Assembly: GCF_009766085.1 (NCBI RefSeq)
Contig: NZ_LMUF01000064.1
Location: forward strand, 223,177 to 287,176
Direction: 5' to 3'
From: Burkholderia sp. S171
GTDB taxonomy: Bacteria > Pseudomonadota > Gammaproteobacteria > Burkholderiales > Burkholderiaceae
DNA length: 64,000 bases
Shown here: in pieces, positions 56,309-64,000 of the stretch
Position numbering within the stretch: the stretch's first letter is position 1
Layout of the letters: every line of letters starts with the position of its first letter
Translations under genes and position numbers: made by a program
The notes under the pieces: model-generated
What the model was told of the DNA's origin: nothing
Seen by the model: only the letters and a program-made list of their open reading frames with translations
The model's database searches: none

Positions 56309-57652
56309 CTACGTCATCGCTGCTCGTCGCTGCTTTGCGAAGTCCGCCTTGACACCCATCATCAACGCAATTCCACTCAGCATCAGAAGGCCGGCGAGCA
56401 TATAGATGGCGAGGTCCATGCTTCCCGTACTCGTGCGAATCTGGCCGATCACCCACGGACTTACGATGCCGCTTGTGATCCCGATACTGCTGATGAAGGC
56501 AATGCCCGAGGCCGCGGCATTGCCCGACAAATAGCTCGGCGGAACAGACCAGAAGATCGGCAATGCAGCGAAGATAAAGACGGCCGCGACGCAGAGAATC
56601 GCGAGCATGGCGGGAAAGCTATTCAAGTGCAGGGTCAACGCGGCAAGCGCCAGCCCCCCGGCAATGGTGCAAAACGCGAAGTGCTTGCGCCGTTCACCCA
56701 TACGGTCCGAACGACGCGCGATCAGAACGAGACCAATCGCGCCGATCGCATTCGGAATCACCGTATAGAGACTCACGGAGACCACATCCTTGATCCCGAA
56801 ATCGCGAATCATCAATGGCATCCAGAAGTTGAGTGTGAGCGACGCACACGTCAGCGAAAAGTAGATAAACGCGAACAGATAGATACGGGGGTTGAGCAAC
56901 GCCGCGGCGAAACTGCGTGCGTCATGCACGCCGTCCTTTGCCTGTCCCTGTGCGCAGAGAGCGACCAACCGGTCCTTTTCGGCTGCGGTAAGCCAGGTGG
57001 CATTGTGCGGCTTGTCGACCAGATAGAACAAGGCGACGAACCCGAGGATCACAGCCGGCGCTCCTTCGAGAGCAAACATCCACTGCCAGCCGAACAGGCC
57101 CATTACGCCACCCATGTCGCGCATGATCCATCCGGAGAACAGCCCGCCGAGCACGCCGGCCACTGCGACGCCCGCAAAGAAGACCGACATCACCGCGGCG
57201 CGGCGGTTGGCGGGAAACCAAAAGGTCAGGTAAAGAACGATGCCGGGGAAGAAGCCGGCTTCGAAGACCCCGAGCATGAAACGCAACACGTAAAAGTGGG
57301 CCGGTTTCGACACGAACATCATGCATACCGAAGCGATGCCCCACAAAAGCATGATGCGCGTAAACGTCTTGCGCGCACCGAATTTGAACAGCAGCATATT
57401 GCTTGGGACTTCACAAAGAACATAGCCGACATAGAACACGGCGGCACCAAGTCCGTACATGGCATCGCTGAAGCCGAGGTCGTGCTTCATCTGCAACTGG
57501 GCAAATCCGATGTTGATACGATCCAGAAATGACACGACGTAGCAGAGAAACAGAAAGGGAATGATGCGCCACGCGACCTTTTGAAACATCACGTGTTCGT
57601 CGGCCGAGGCGCTCGCGTAAGCGATGCCATCGGCAGTGAAGGAATTTTTCAT
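56309..57652 (-). CDS. MFS transporter, anion:cation symporter type
   Basis: A 447-residue permease with about 12 helices. The motif SFLDRINIGFAQLQM, the LCEVPSNMLL stretch and RFMLGVFEAGFFPG mark the organic-anion:cation symporter group. ATG 57652 has GGAG closely upstream. It lies downstream of the metallo-beta-lactamase-fold gene on the same strand, in a cluster with an FAD monooxygenase and IclR regulators, so import of an aromatic acid is likely. Confidence 0.88.
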   Translation of the reverse strand: MKNSFTADGIAYASASADEHVMFQKVAWRIIPFLFLCYVVSFLDRINIGFAQLQMKHDLGFSDAMYGLGAAVFYVGYVLCEVPSNMLLFKFGARKTFTRIMLLWGIASVCMMFVSKPAHFYVLRFMLGVFEAGFFPGIVLYLTFWFPANRRAAVMSVFFAGVAVAGVLGGLFSGWIMRDMGGVMGLFGWQWMFALEGAPAVILGFVALFYLVDKPHNATWLTAAEKDRLVALCAQGQAKDGVHDARSFAAALLNPRIYLFAFIYFSLTCASLTLNFWMPLMIRDFGIKDVVSVSLYTVIPNAIGAIGLVLIARRSDRMGERRKHFAFCTIAGGLALAALTLHLNSFPAMLAILCVAAVFIFAALPIFWSVPPSYLSGNAAASGIAFISSIGITSGIVSPWVIGQIRTSTGSMDLAIYMLAGLLMLSGIALMMGVKADFAKQRRAAMT

Positions 57653-57736
57653 GTCTCGCTCCAAGTGCGTTGCGGGCCTTTTGCAGGACGAGCAGCGCCG
57701 AGGCGTCTATGCGCCTTTGCGTTTGAACAGGAAGGG

Positions 57737-57757
57737 AAAGGTCCAGATGGGACCTTT
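57737..57757 (-). terminator. Hairpin between the MBL-fold and MFS genes
   Basis: An 8-bp perfect stem (AAAGGTCC / GGACCTTT) with a 5-base loop, 21 bp after the stop of the metallo-beta-lactamase-fold gene. It may reduce read-through into the MFS gene. No T-run follows on the minus strand. Confidence 0.5.
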
Positions 57758-57777
57758 TCAGAAGAGAGCCTGCTGGA

Positions 57778-58737
57778 TCAGTCCTGCAACGCGGTCCACA
57801 TTTCCTTGTCGCGTTGCGCGGTCCAGATGCGCGGGTGAGCAATGCCGCTCGCTTCGTCGAAGGCACGCGAGACGTCGAACGGCAGGCAATGCTCGTAGAT
57901 GAATACCTGGCCGAACTTGGGGTCCATCGATTTGCGCGTGTGCGCCATTGCACCCTTCAGGTCAAGCTTCATTTCGAATGCCTCGCGGCCCGCCTGCAAC
58001 AGGGTCGTGACGAAATCCTTCGTATAGTCGATGCCCTTGTGGACATCGGCCGGTGACAACAACGCCGGACCGCGGCCGGGAACCAGCTTGTCGGCATTCA
58101 GCGCACGCAGTGCTTCGAGGGTCGTCGGCCATTGTTCGAGCTGCGCATCGCCGCAATAGCAGGCCGCGTCGTATTCCACGAGATCGCCCGAGAACAACAC
58201 CTTCTGCGACGGCAGCCACACCACCGTGTCGCCCTTCGTGTGACCCGAGCCGAGATGCGCAATCTTCACTTCGAGCTTGCCCAGCCACAGGGTGATTTCC
58301 TTTTCGAAGACGAGGGTCGGCCAAGTCAGGCCCGGCACCGTCTCGACGCCAGCAAACAGGCGCGGAAAACGCTCGATCTCCGACTTCATGTCTTGCTCGC
58401 CGCGCTCGACGATCATCTCGTACGTTCCGCGGCTCGCGATCACCTGCTGCGCGCCTTCTTCGAAATAGGCCGATGCGCCCAGCACTCGCACCGCATGGTA
58501 ATGGGACAGCACGACGTATTTAATCGGTTTGTCGGTGACGCTGCGGATCTTCGCGATCAGGTCTTGCGCCATAGCCGGCGTGGCCGTCGTGTCAACGATC
58601 AGCACGCCGTCGTCGCCGATGATCACGCCCGAGTTCGGATCACCTTCCGCGGTGTAAGCGTAGGCGTTCTCCGAAAGCCGCGTGAACGTGATCTTCTTTT
58701 CTTCCAGGTCTGCCTGGGAAGCGAATGCCTTTGCCAT
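57778..58737 (-). CDS. Metallo-beta-lactamase-fold protein with altered metal motif
   Basis: A 319-residue MBL-fold hydrolase. The usual HxHxDH metal motif is HYHAVR here (VVLSHYHAVRVLGASAY, about residue 81), so the Asp and third His that hold the second metal are missing; later ligands remain (GSGHTKGDTVVW, FSGDLVEYDA). It may bind one metal or act differently from standard members. GGAGA supports ATG 58737. An 18-bp palindrome lies between it and the divergent IclR gene and probably controls both. Confidence 0.85.
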   Translation of the reverse strand: MAKAFASQADLEEKKITFTRLSENAYAYTAEGDPNSGVIIGDDGVLIVDTTATPAMAQDLIAKIRSVTDKPIKYVVLSHYHAVRVLGASAYFEEGAQQVIASRGTYEMIVERGEQDMKSEIERFPRLFAGVETVPGLTWPTLVFEKEITLWLGKLEVKIAHLGSGHTKGDTVVWLPSQKVLFSGDLVEYDAACYCGDAQLEQWPTTLEALRALNADKLVPGRGPALLSPADVHKGIDYTKDFVTTLLQAGREAFEMKLDLKGAMAHTRKSMDPKFGQVFIYEHCLPFDVSRAFDEASGIAHPRIWTAQRDKEMWTALQD

Positions 58738-58781
58738 GTTTGTCTCCGTGCTGTGACTGTGGGAATAGGTCATCTTCGTCT

Positions 58782-58818
58782 TAGCAAGTATATTTGTCAA
58801 TGACAAATATACTTGCTA
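58782..58818. promoter_or_regulatory. 37-bp palindromic operator, IclR type
   Basis: Perfect 18-bp arms, TAGCAAGTATATTTGTCA and its complement, around a single central base. It lies between the divergent MBL-fold (start 58737) and IclR genes. A related element, TAGC then ATATTTGTCA, occurs upstream of the FAD monooxygenase at 62847-62862. This is a strong operator candidate for one of the two IclR regulators. Confidence 0.8.
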
Positions 58819-58902
58819 TTAATTAAGTTAGACGAGTGCCCGTTTATCCGATCAGCGATGCTGATCGGATACCATGTAGCCGTTCTATTACGAGGCACCC
58901 AA

Positions 58903-59751
58903 TTGATTAAAACGCCGGCCAGTAAAGGCCTAGCCAATGAAGTTGCGGACGCGCCTGCAGAAAAGAAGCAGCGAGGCATTCAAAGCGTCGAAGTGGGCGG
59001 CCGCCTGCTGGAGGCACTGGCGCGGCATCGCGGACCGCTGGGATTGAGCGAACTCGCGGCCGAGGCGCAACTGTCGTCTGCACAAGCCCACACGTATCTC
59101 GTGAGCCTGACACGGCTGGGTCTCGTCAAGCGCGATGTACTCACTGGCAATTACGAACCGGGCCCGCTTTCGTTGCGCCTTGGCCTGATGCATATCGAGC
59201 AGCAGCCCGCATACCGCATTACGGTTCCGTACGCCGCCGCGTTCGCGGAAGTCATCGGCTTCAGCGTGGCGGTATGCGTTGCGGGCGTGCAGGGACCGAT
59301 CATTGTTCGATACGAGCGCGGCGGATTTCCGCTGCACGTAAACCTGCACGTCGGCACAGTGATGTCGCTCGATATGACGTCGACCGGACGCGTTTTCTGC
59401 GCGTTTTTCGCGCCCGAGCAAGTCGCCGCCATGGCCCGGAGTCAAATGACCAGTCGGTCTAACCCGGGCGCGAGCGATCGGCAAATGACCGGCGGATCGG
59501 CTGTCAATCAGCAATGGCGAGCGCGTCTGGACGACATTCGCGAGCGCGGAATCGAACGCGGCATCGATGTGCCAAGCCCCGGCATCAGCAGCCTGAGCGT
59601 GCCGGTATTTGACGCCGAACATCGGATGCAACTCGCGCTGACTGTCATCGGCTCGTCCGGTTCGATCGACGTCGACTGGGATGGCCGCGTCGCGCGTCAA
59701 TTGCTGGAAACCGCTCAACGCGTGACCCATGCGCTCGCGAACCCTGGTTGA
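58903..59751 (+). CDS. IclR family regulator (first of a tandem pair)
   Basis: A 282-residue regulator: N-terminal winged HTH (RGIQSVEVGGRLLEALARHRG, then GLSELAAEAQLSSAQAHTYL) and a GAF-like effector domain (HVNLHVGTVMSLDMTSTGRV). The most likely start is TTG 58903 with GAGG upstream; ATG 58858 is an alternative. It is divergent from the MBL-fold gene across a perfect palindrome. A paralogue follows 4 bp later. IclR proteins often control aromatic-acid pathways, including homogentisate use. Confidence 0.88.
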   Translation: MIKTPASKGLANEVADAPAEKKQRGIQSVEVGGRLLEALARHRGPLGLSELAAEAQLSSAQAHTYLVSLTRLGLVKRDVLTGNYEPGPLSLRLGLMHIEQQPAYRITVPYAAAFAEVIGFSVAVCVAGVQGPIIVRYERGGFPLHVNLHVGTVMSLDMTSTGRVFCAFFAPEQVAAMARSQMTSRSNPGASDRQMTGGSAVNQQWRARLDDIRERGIERGIDVPSPGISSLSVPVFDAEHRMQLALTVIGSSGSIDVDWDGRVARQLLETAQRVTHALANPG

Positions 59752-59755
59752 GATC

Positions 59756-60583
59756 ATGCAAATCGAATCACCGGCAAGCCCGGACGATACCGTCTCACCA
59801 TCAAGCGATGCGAAAGCGCAGCGCGGCATCAATGCGCTAGACAGCACGGGCGAACTGTTGCTCGCCTTGGTTTCAGCCGGTCGGCCGCTGTCGCTCCGAG
59901 ATCTGGCTGCGGCTGCTGAGATGCCGGCGGCAAAGGCGTTTCCACACCTGGTGAGTTTGCTGAAGACAGGGTTGCTGAGTCGCGACGACACCGGATGTTT
60001 CGACGCCGGGCCGCTCAGCATGGAACTCGGCCTGATCGCGTTGCAGCGTCTGTCGCCGACGCGGGATGCCGAGCCCGAGATCGCAGCACTCGCTGCCGAC
60101 ACCGGCATGAGCGTCGCGGCGGCGACGCTTGGTCCCCTCGGACCCACCGTGATCCGCCTGGAGGAGTCCGCGCGGCCGCAACACGTCAGCTTGCGGGTCG
60201 GCACTGTCATGTCACTAGTCAATACCGCGATCGGCCGGGTATTCGCCGCACACGTGTCTGACGACGTGCTCTCGGGTCTGTTGCCGCAGGAACCGATCAG
60301 GCTTGCAGGCTTACTGGCAACCAGCACCCTCCCAACTGACTACCGCACGCGTCTCGCCGACATTCGCGAGACAGGGATTGATCGCGCGTTTGATGCACCG
60401 GTTCCAGGCATCGGCACGCTGGCCGCGCCCGTGTTCGATCACACCGGCAGTATTCGCCTCGTCATTGCGCTGATTGGTTCGTCAGGAAGCTTCGATCCCA
60501 GCTCGCAAGGGGGGATCGCGCAGCAACTGCTCGCCGCGACGCAACGTTTGTCGTGGCGCTTTGGCTGGATCAGCGGCCGTTGA
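59756..60583 (+). CDS. IclR family regulator (second of a tandem pair)
   Basis: A 275-residue paralogue of the preceding gene with the same layout: HTH (RGINALDSTGELLLALVSAG, then SLRDLAAAAEMPAAKAF) and effector domain (HVSLRVGTVMSLVNTAIGRV). Alignment over the whole length shows a tandem duplication followed by divergence. ATG 59756 follows the upstream stop directly; ATG 59729 within the first gene is also possible. The two may bind as partners or answer different ligands. Confidence 0.86.
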   Translation: MQIESPASPDDTVSPSSDAKAQRGINALDSTGELLLALVSAGRPLSLRDLAAAAEMPAAKAFPHLVSLLKTGLLSRDDTGCFDAGPLSMELGLIALQRLSPTRDAEPEIAALAADTGMSVAAATLGPLGPTVIRLEESARPQHVSLRVGTVMSLVNTAIGRVFAAHVSDDVLSGLLPQEPIRLAGLLATSTLPTDYRTRLADIRETGIDRAFDAPVPGIGTLAAPVFDHTGSIRLVIALIGSSGSFDPSSQGGIAQQLLAATQRLSWRFGWISGR

Positions 60584-60691
60584 TTTCAGTGCGATCAGGG
60601 CAGGGCGGCGTCCGGCTGCTGGGAAGGCTCGGCCGCCGCCATGACGGCCCGCGTGACGAAGATACGGTAGTGGCCGGGAGACTGTCGGCCG

Positions 60692-60793
60692 CTCGGCATA
60701 GAGCCCCTTTGCGACCTGCTGCGGCGAATTACGTCCGACGGGCAGCACGTCCGCCAACGCTTCTGTTGCAAACTCGTTGCCAAAACAGGATTG
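60692..60793 (-). pseudogene. N-terminal fragment of homogentisate 1,2-dioxygenase
   Basis: Minus-strand translation from 60793 reads QSCFGNEFATEALADVLPVG then RNSPQQVAKGLYAE. This is the well-known start of homogentisate dioxygenase (YQSGFGNEFATEALPG, LPVGQNSPQ, GLYAEQLSG). The codon before it is TAA where the family has Tyr, and the match stops at GLYAE, so only about 34 codons survive. It lies downstream of the FAD monooxygenase and DUF2783 genes on the same strand, as the next step of the pathway would. Confidence 0.85.
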
Positions 60794-60872
60794 TTATCCG
60801 GTGCCGGCGGCCATCGTCAGGCCGTGTGTTGCTTCCGACATGAACTGCTCCGGTTGAATTCGAAATGTCGAT

Positions 60873-61100
60873 TCAGTTGGTCGGTTCCGGCGCGGCACTA
60901 GCCGTGCTTGCACCCGCGCGTGCCAGAGCAAGCGCTTCGCTCAGGACGTCTGCATCACCAATATGATTTGCCAGCAGCAGCACCAGCTTGGCATTCATGA
61001 AGTGGCTTTCCTCGTCGGTCAGTCCGTTGTGCACATCGATCAACTTTTCGTAGAACGCGTCCGGATCTGCAATGTTCGATTCAATGTTGAGCTTGTTCAT
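60873..61100 (-). CDS. DUF2783 protein, possible coupling subunit
   Basis: A 75-residue acidic helical protein (MNKLNIESNIADPDAFYEKL, then VHNGLTDEESHFMNAKLVLLLANHIGD in two blocks), matching DUF2783. AAAAGG precedes ATG 61100. It begins 7 bp after the FAD monooxygenase stop, so the two are co-expressed. A small coupling protein paired with a flavoprotein of this size is known for 3-hydroxyphenylacetate 6-hydroxylase of Pseudomonas putida U (MhaB with MhaA); equating the two is inference. Confidence 0.82.
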   Translation of the reverse strand: MNKLNIESNIADPDAFYEKLIDVHNGLTDEESHFMNAKLVLLLANHIGDADVLSEALALARAGASTASAAPEPTN

Positions 61101-61107
61101 GGTCCTT

Positions 61108-62790
61108 TTACCCGTTGCACGTTGCGCGATTGAGGGCCGTTTTGATCGACGCAGCGTCGAGGGCGCGCCACCGCGCGCAGACATGCTGGTCGGGACGCAG
61201 CAGGTAGAAGGTCCCGGGTCGCGCATCAAAACGATGCGTGACGATGCCTTCCACGTCCTCGACGATCGTGATGCCGGGCGCAGTTGTCATCGCCGCTCCG
61301 CGTGGTACGACCATCAGTGCATGCACCGGTACCGGCAGATGGCCCAGCTCGGCAAGCCGGTCGGCGGTCTGTTCAACGTCGTCGCCAAGGCCGTAAAAAT
61401 AAACGCCCGTGAATTCCCCACCCGCCGTGTGAGTCAGGAACCACGCTTCCTTTCCGTCGACTAGCACTGGCGCGTCAGTGCAGACAGAGCCCGGAATCAT
61501 CGTGCAGGCGAAACCGTCGGCAGGTTCGTCGGGCGTATTCAGTGGTGAATGGCGCAGCACTGCGGGCACAGACAGCCTGCCGCTATTCACAATGCGTCGC
61601 GCAAACGGACAGTCCTTCGCAAGCTTGAGCGTCGCATCGCGGAATAGGCGCGACACTGTGCTTTTGGGCGTGATGAAGTCGGTCGCGCGCGTCGAGTTGA
61701 GGATGTTTTCGTCGGCGGCATATTCGCGCTCGGATGCATAGGTGTCGAGCAGCGAAGGCGGCGCATTGCCGTTGACGACCAGCCGCAATTTCCACGCGAG
61801 ATTGTCCGAGTCCTGCACGCCGCCATTCGCGCCGCGTGCGCCGAACGGTGATACCCCATGCGCCGAGTCGCCCGCGAAAAGCACTCGGCCATGGCGGAAG
61901 CTATCCATGCGCGAGCATGAAAACGTATAGACGCTCACCCATTCCAGGTCGAATTCCGCGTCGTCGCCTAGTAGGGCCTTGACGCGCGGAATGACCCGCT
62001 CCGGCTGCTTCTCCGCGATCGGATCGGCGTCCCAGCCAAGCTGGAAGTCGATCCGCCACACGTTGTCGGGCTGCCGATGCAGCAGCACGGACTGGTTGCG
62101 GTGAAATGGCGGATCAAACCAGAACCAGCGCTCGGTCGGGAATGACGCCTTCATTTTCACATCGGCGATCAGGAAACGATCCTTAAAGGTTCGCCCGCGG
62201 CTGTCGAGACCGAGCGCACTGCGCACCGCACTGCGCGCGCCGTCGGCCGCGATCACGTACTGCGCGCGCAGCGGATAAACGCCATCGGGCGTTTCGACCT
62301 GCAACTCGACGTAGTCGTCGTGCTGCGTGAGGCCAATGACATTGCTCTTCCAGCGCATCTGCAGGTTTTCTGTCTTCTGTGCGCGCTCAGCCAGATAGCC
62401 CTCGACGTAATACTGCTGAAGATTGATGAATGCAGGGCGGGCATGACCGGTTTCAGGGAGCAAGTTGAATGTGTAGATCAGCTCGTCCTGCAGGAACACC
62501 TTGCCGACGTTCCAACTCACGCCCTTTTCGACCATCTGAGCGCCACAGTCGAGACGGTCGAAAATTTCCAGCGTACGTTTCGCGAAGCAGATCGCGCGAG
62601 AGCCGCTGGAAAGCGTGTCGTTATTGTCTACAAGCACGGTGCGCACGCCCTGCTGCGCCAAGTCGATCGCTGCTGCAAGTCCCACGGGCCCAGCACCGAT
62701 GACGACGACTGGATAGAGTGCCGGCGTCCCCGCATCGTGATCCGGGGTCCGCTCGTAGTTGAACCGCAGCGTTTGATAATCGACCTGCAT
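61108..62790 (-). CDS. FAD-dependent aromatic monooxygenase (MhpA/MhaA-like)
   Basis: A 560-residue flavoprotein hydroxylase of the class A type. The FAD motif VVVIGAGPVGLAAAIDLAQ is near residue 30, the second FAD motif is FAGDSAHGVSPFGARGANG, and the C-terminal part resembles the thioredoxin-like domain of phenol and 3-hydroxyphenylpropionate hydroxylases. GGAG supports ATG 62790. With the DUF2783 partner and the homogentisate dioxygenase fragment downstream, hydroxylation of a hydroxyphenylacetate to homogentisate is a reasonable inference. The upstream region shares an element with the IclR operator at 58782. Confidence 0.88.
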   Translation of the reverse strand: MQVDYQTLRFNYERTPDHDAGTPALYPVVVIGAGPVGLAAAIDLAQQGVRTVLVDNNDTLSSGSRAICFAKRTLEIFDRLDCGAQMVEKGVSWNVGKVFLQDELIYTFNLLPETGHARPAFINLQQYYVEGYLAERAQKTENLQMRWKSNVIGLTQHDDYVELQVETPDGVYPLRAQYVIAADGARSAVRSALGLDSRGRTFKDRFLIADVKMKASFPTERWFWFDPPFHRNQSVLLHRQPDNVWRIDFQLGWDADPIAEKQPERVIPRVKALLGDDAEFDLEWVSVYTFSCSRMDSFRHGRVLFAGDSAHGVSPFGARGANGGVQDSDNLAWKLRLVVNGNAPPSLLDTYASEREYAADENILNSTRATDFITPKSTVSRLFRDATLKLAKDCPFARRIVNSGRLSVPAVLRHSPLNTPDEPADGFACTMIPGSVCTDAPVLVDGKEAWFLTHTAGGEFTGVYFYGLGDDVEQTADRLAELGHLPVPVHALMVVPRGAAMTTAPGITIVEDVEGIVTHRFDARPGTFYLLRPDQHVCARWRALDAASIKTALNRATCNG

Positions 62791-62826
62791 GGTGTCTCCG
62801 TTTACTGTCAAACGACGAATTAACAT

Positions 62827-62862
62827 ATAGCAATAGTGTTTGCTATTAGCTAATATTTGTCA
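62827..62862. promoter_or_regulatory. Regulatory element upstream of the FAD monooxygenase
   Basis: Contains a dyad ATAGCAA-N6-TTGCTAT (62827-62846) followed by TAGCTAATATTTGTCA (62847-62862), which shares TAGC and ATATTTGTCA with the palindrome at 58782-58818. It sits 37 bp upstream of the monooxygenase start, fitting control by the same IclR protein. Confidence 0.6.
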
Positions 62863-63072
62863 TTGTATGAGGCTTTTGACATACGCAAACCTGTGTTTAC
62901 CCTGACGTCGGCGTCCGCGCGGTGGCGTTCAGATGATGTGGTCACCGTTGCGGTCAAAGCCAATGGCTAGCAGGATGACCCGTTTGGCTATCGGACCTTC
63001 AATAGCCAAAAGTGTTAATTGAAGGCTGCCTCTTTAGGGCAGTTGTTGTCTTCAAAATAGCTTTTAACCGAT

Positions 63073-63310
63073 TCAGTCAAACGTAATAAACTGCGCTGAC
63101 GTCCATACCTTGCTGTCGTCTCGCTGACGGCCGAACACATATATCGGTCGGAAGCCGAAGGCAGCGTTCTGAACCGCTACCTCGCAACTTCCCGATACAT
63201 CGACGGGCAGCGGCTTGTCCGTCAACCGCTCGACGGAAAGAAACAATTCCGTGCCGCCGCGAGCGAAGAAATCAGGACGATGCGTGAACGCAGGGACATA
63301 GCCATTGGCA
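63073..63310 (-). other. Start-less open frame, possible gene remnant
   Basis: A minus-strand frame reads RFANGYVPAFTHRPDFFARG, then ELFLSVERLTDKPLPVDVSG and ends VWTSAQFITFD before a TGA at 63073. Third positions are GC-rich, like coding DNA of this genome, yet no start codon with a ribosome binding site is available and the frame runs into the end of the porin gene. It is perhaps the tail of a deleted gene. No family recognised. Confidence 0.4.
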
Positions 63311-63334
63311 AACCGGATAAGTGACGAAGACGTA

Positions 63335-64000
63335 TCAGAACTTGTGGCGGATGGCGATGCGCACGGCCGTCTGCCGATCGCTCAGCGAAGGCGTCAGATT
63401 GCTGATGGCAGCTACCGCGTTTTCACCTTTGGAGTCCGTTCCGGAAGCCTTCTGATAGACGCCGACGAGGTAGAGGTCAGTGCGCTTGGACAGGAAGTAG
63501 TCGGCGCCGAGTGCGGCCTGGTAGTACTTGGCACCGGCGTCAGTCGCCCCGTTCGCTTGCGTGACCGAGCCGCCCTTCGTGTAGTCGAATGCCACGCCCA
63601 GCAGCAGCGCCGGCGTCAGCTGATACTTGAAATTGGCTTCGACGTTGTTAAACGTCGCCGTGTCGCCGCGCTGGAACGCAGACGCGCCATTCGCACCGAG
63701 ATTCATGAACTTGACGTTCGAATAGGTCGCGCCGATCGTGGCCGCGCCGAACGTGTACGCGCCGGCCGCCCCTATCACCTGGTACGAATTGGCCGACACG
63801 TAGCCGGAGTAGACCGGCGTCGTGACGGCCGAGGCCGTCGACGACGACGTGTTGTTGCCGAACAAGCCACCTGCGTTCGACGGCGTGCGTGCATTCAGGT
63901 AACCCGCGCCGAGCACCAGCGGACCGTTGTTGTAGCCCGCGCCGAACGACCAGATCTGGTTCGCAGAGAAGTCTCCGGCAACGCCGCCGAGGCTATACGT
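63335..64000 (-). CDS. Gram-negative porin, C-terminal part (runs off the window)
   Basis: At least 222 residues of an outer-membrane general porin; the frame is open to the last base of the window, so the N-terminus lies beyond it. Strand-turn patterns such as ANQIWSFGAGYNNGPLVLGAGYLNA-like sequence, YQAALGADYFLSKRTDLYLVG and the final AVRIAIRHKF are typical of Burkholderia OmpC-type porins, where the terminal Phe directs assembly. It would let small solutes cross the outer membrane, perhaps for the adjacent aromatic cluster. Stop at 63335. Confidence 0.92.
   Translation of the reverse strand, partial: TYSLGGVAGDFSANQIWSFGAGYNNGPLVLGAGYLNARTPSNAGGLFGNNTSSSTASAVTTPVYSGYVSANSYQVIGAAGAYTFGAATIGATYSNVKFMNLGANGASAFQRGDTATFNNVEANFKYQLTPALLLGVAFDYTKGGSVTQANGATDAGAKYYQAALGADYFLSKRTDLYLVGVYQKASGTDSKGENAVAAISNLTPSLSDRQTAVRIAIRHKF

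Noticed and set aside
56282..57532. Plus-strand frame of 416 residues opposite the second MFS gene
   Set aside because: Highly charged, His/Arg/Glu-rich translation typical of antisense frames; the minus strand encodes a complete permease.
58930..60327. Minus-strand frame of 465 residues opposite the IclR genes
   Set aside because: Antisense to two well-supported IclR regulators, with no domain signature.

Overview
The window reads as chromosomal or megaplasmid DNA of a Burkholderia-type betaproteobacterium (Burkholderia, Paraburkholderia or Caballeronia). The evidence is the high-GC coding style, several anion:cation symporter-type MFS permeases, Burkholderia-style porins ending in Phe, a MipA/OmpV protein beside an OmpR-type two-component system, and a gentisate/homogentisate-style aromatic cluster. 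No rRNA, tRNA, CRISPR array or intact insertion sequence was seen. All assignments come from reading the translations; no database search was run.

Layout. 0.2-4.2 kb: an operon-like run of MFS permease, MmgE/PrpD protein and FMN-dependent alpha-hydroxy-acid oxidase. 4.8-6.3 kb: an APC permease, followed by a decayed LuxR-type HTH. 7.2-14.2 kb: DUF1329, DUF1302, RND/MMPL transporter and YCF48-like protein, an envelope module, plus a small unknown protein. 14.5-28.7 kb: a one-directional block of semialdehyde dehydrogenase, HAD hydrolase, class III aminotransferase, Tm-1-like protein, FAD/GcvT fusion dehydrogenase, trimethylamine-dehydrogenase-like flavoprotein, purU, folD, etfB, etfA and a free-standing GcvT-like protein. 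A TetR regulator, a LuxR regulator and an ETF:ubiquinone oxidoreductase follow. Together these genes form a full route for stripping N-methyl groups from an amine: electrons go to ETF and the quinone pool, C1 units to tetrahydrofolate and formate, and the remaining primary amine is transaminated and oxidised to an acid. The nearest precedent I know is the N-methylaminobutyrate pathway of Arthrobacter nicotine degradation (MabO, FolD, PurU, SSADH). The true substrate here is not known.

33-41 kb: an OmpR/EnvZ-type pair divergent from MipA/OmpV, then a TPP-dependent enzyme and an aldehyde dehydrogenase converging on an HTH protein fused to a citrate-synthase fold that has lost its catalytic histidines. 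41.3-48.7 kb is a worn accessory segment: two decayed IS6-family transposases in the same orientation, a porin fragment, a degraded second copy of the TPP-enzyme 5' end, and between them an intact GH31 lipoprotein, a thioesterase and a chemoreceptor. 48.7-56.1 kb: TetR/aldo-keto reductase pair, DUF3311/sodium-solute symporter pair, small proteins and an internally duplicated outer-membrane protein. 56.3-62.8 kb: an aromatic-type cluster (MFS permease, metallo-beta-lactamase-fold protein, two tandem IclR regulators, a fragment of homogentisate dioxygenase, a DUF2783 protein and an FAD monooxygenase), probably under an IclR operator. A porin runs off the right end.

The most notable observations are the demethylation cluster, the reciprocal decay of two APC-permease/LuxR modules (permease intact at one site, regulator intact at the other), the regulator-like citrate-synthase fusion, and the fragment record (hmgA, porin, TPP enzyme, IS6) in the spaces between genes.
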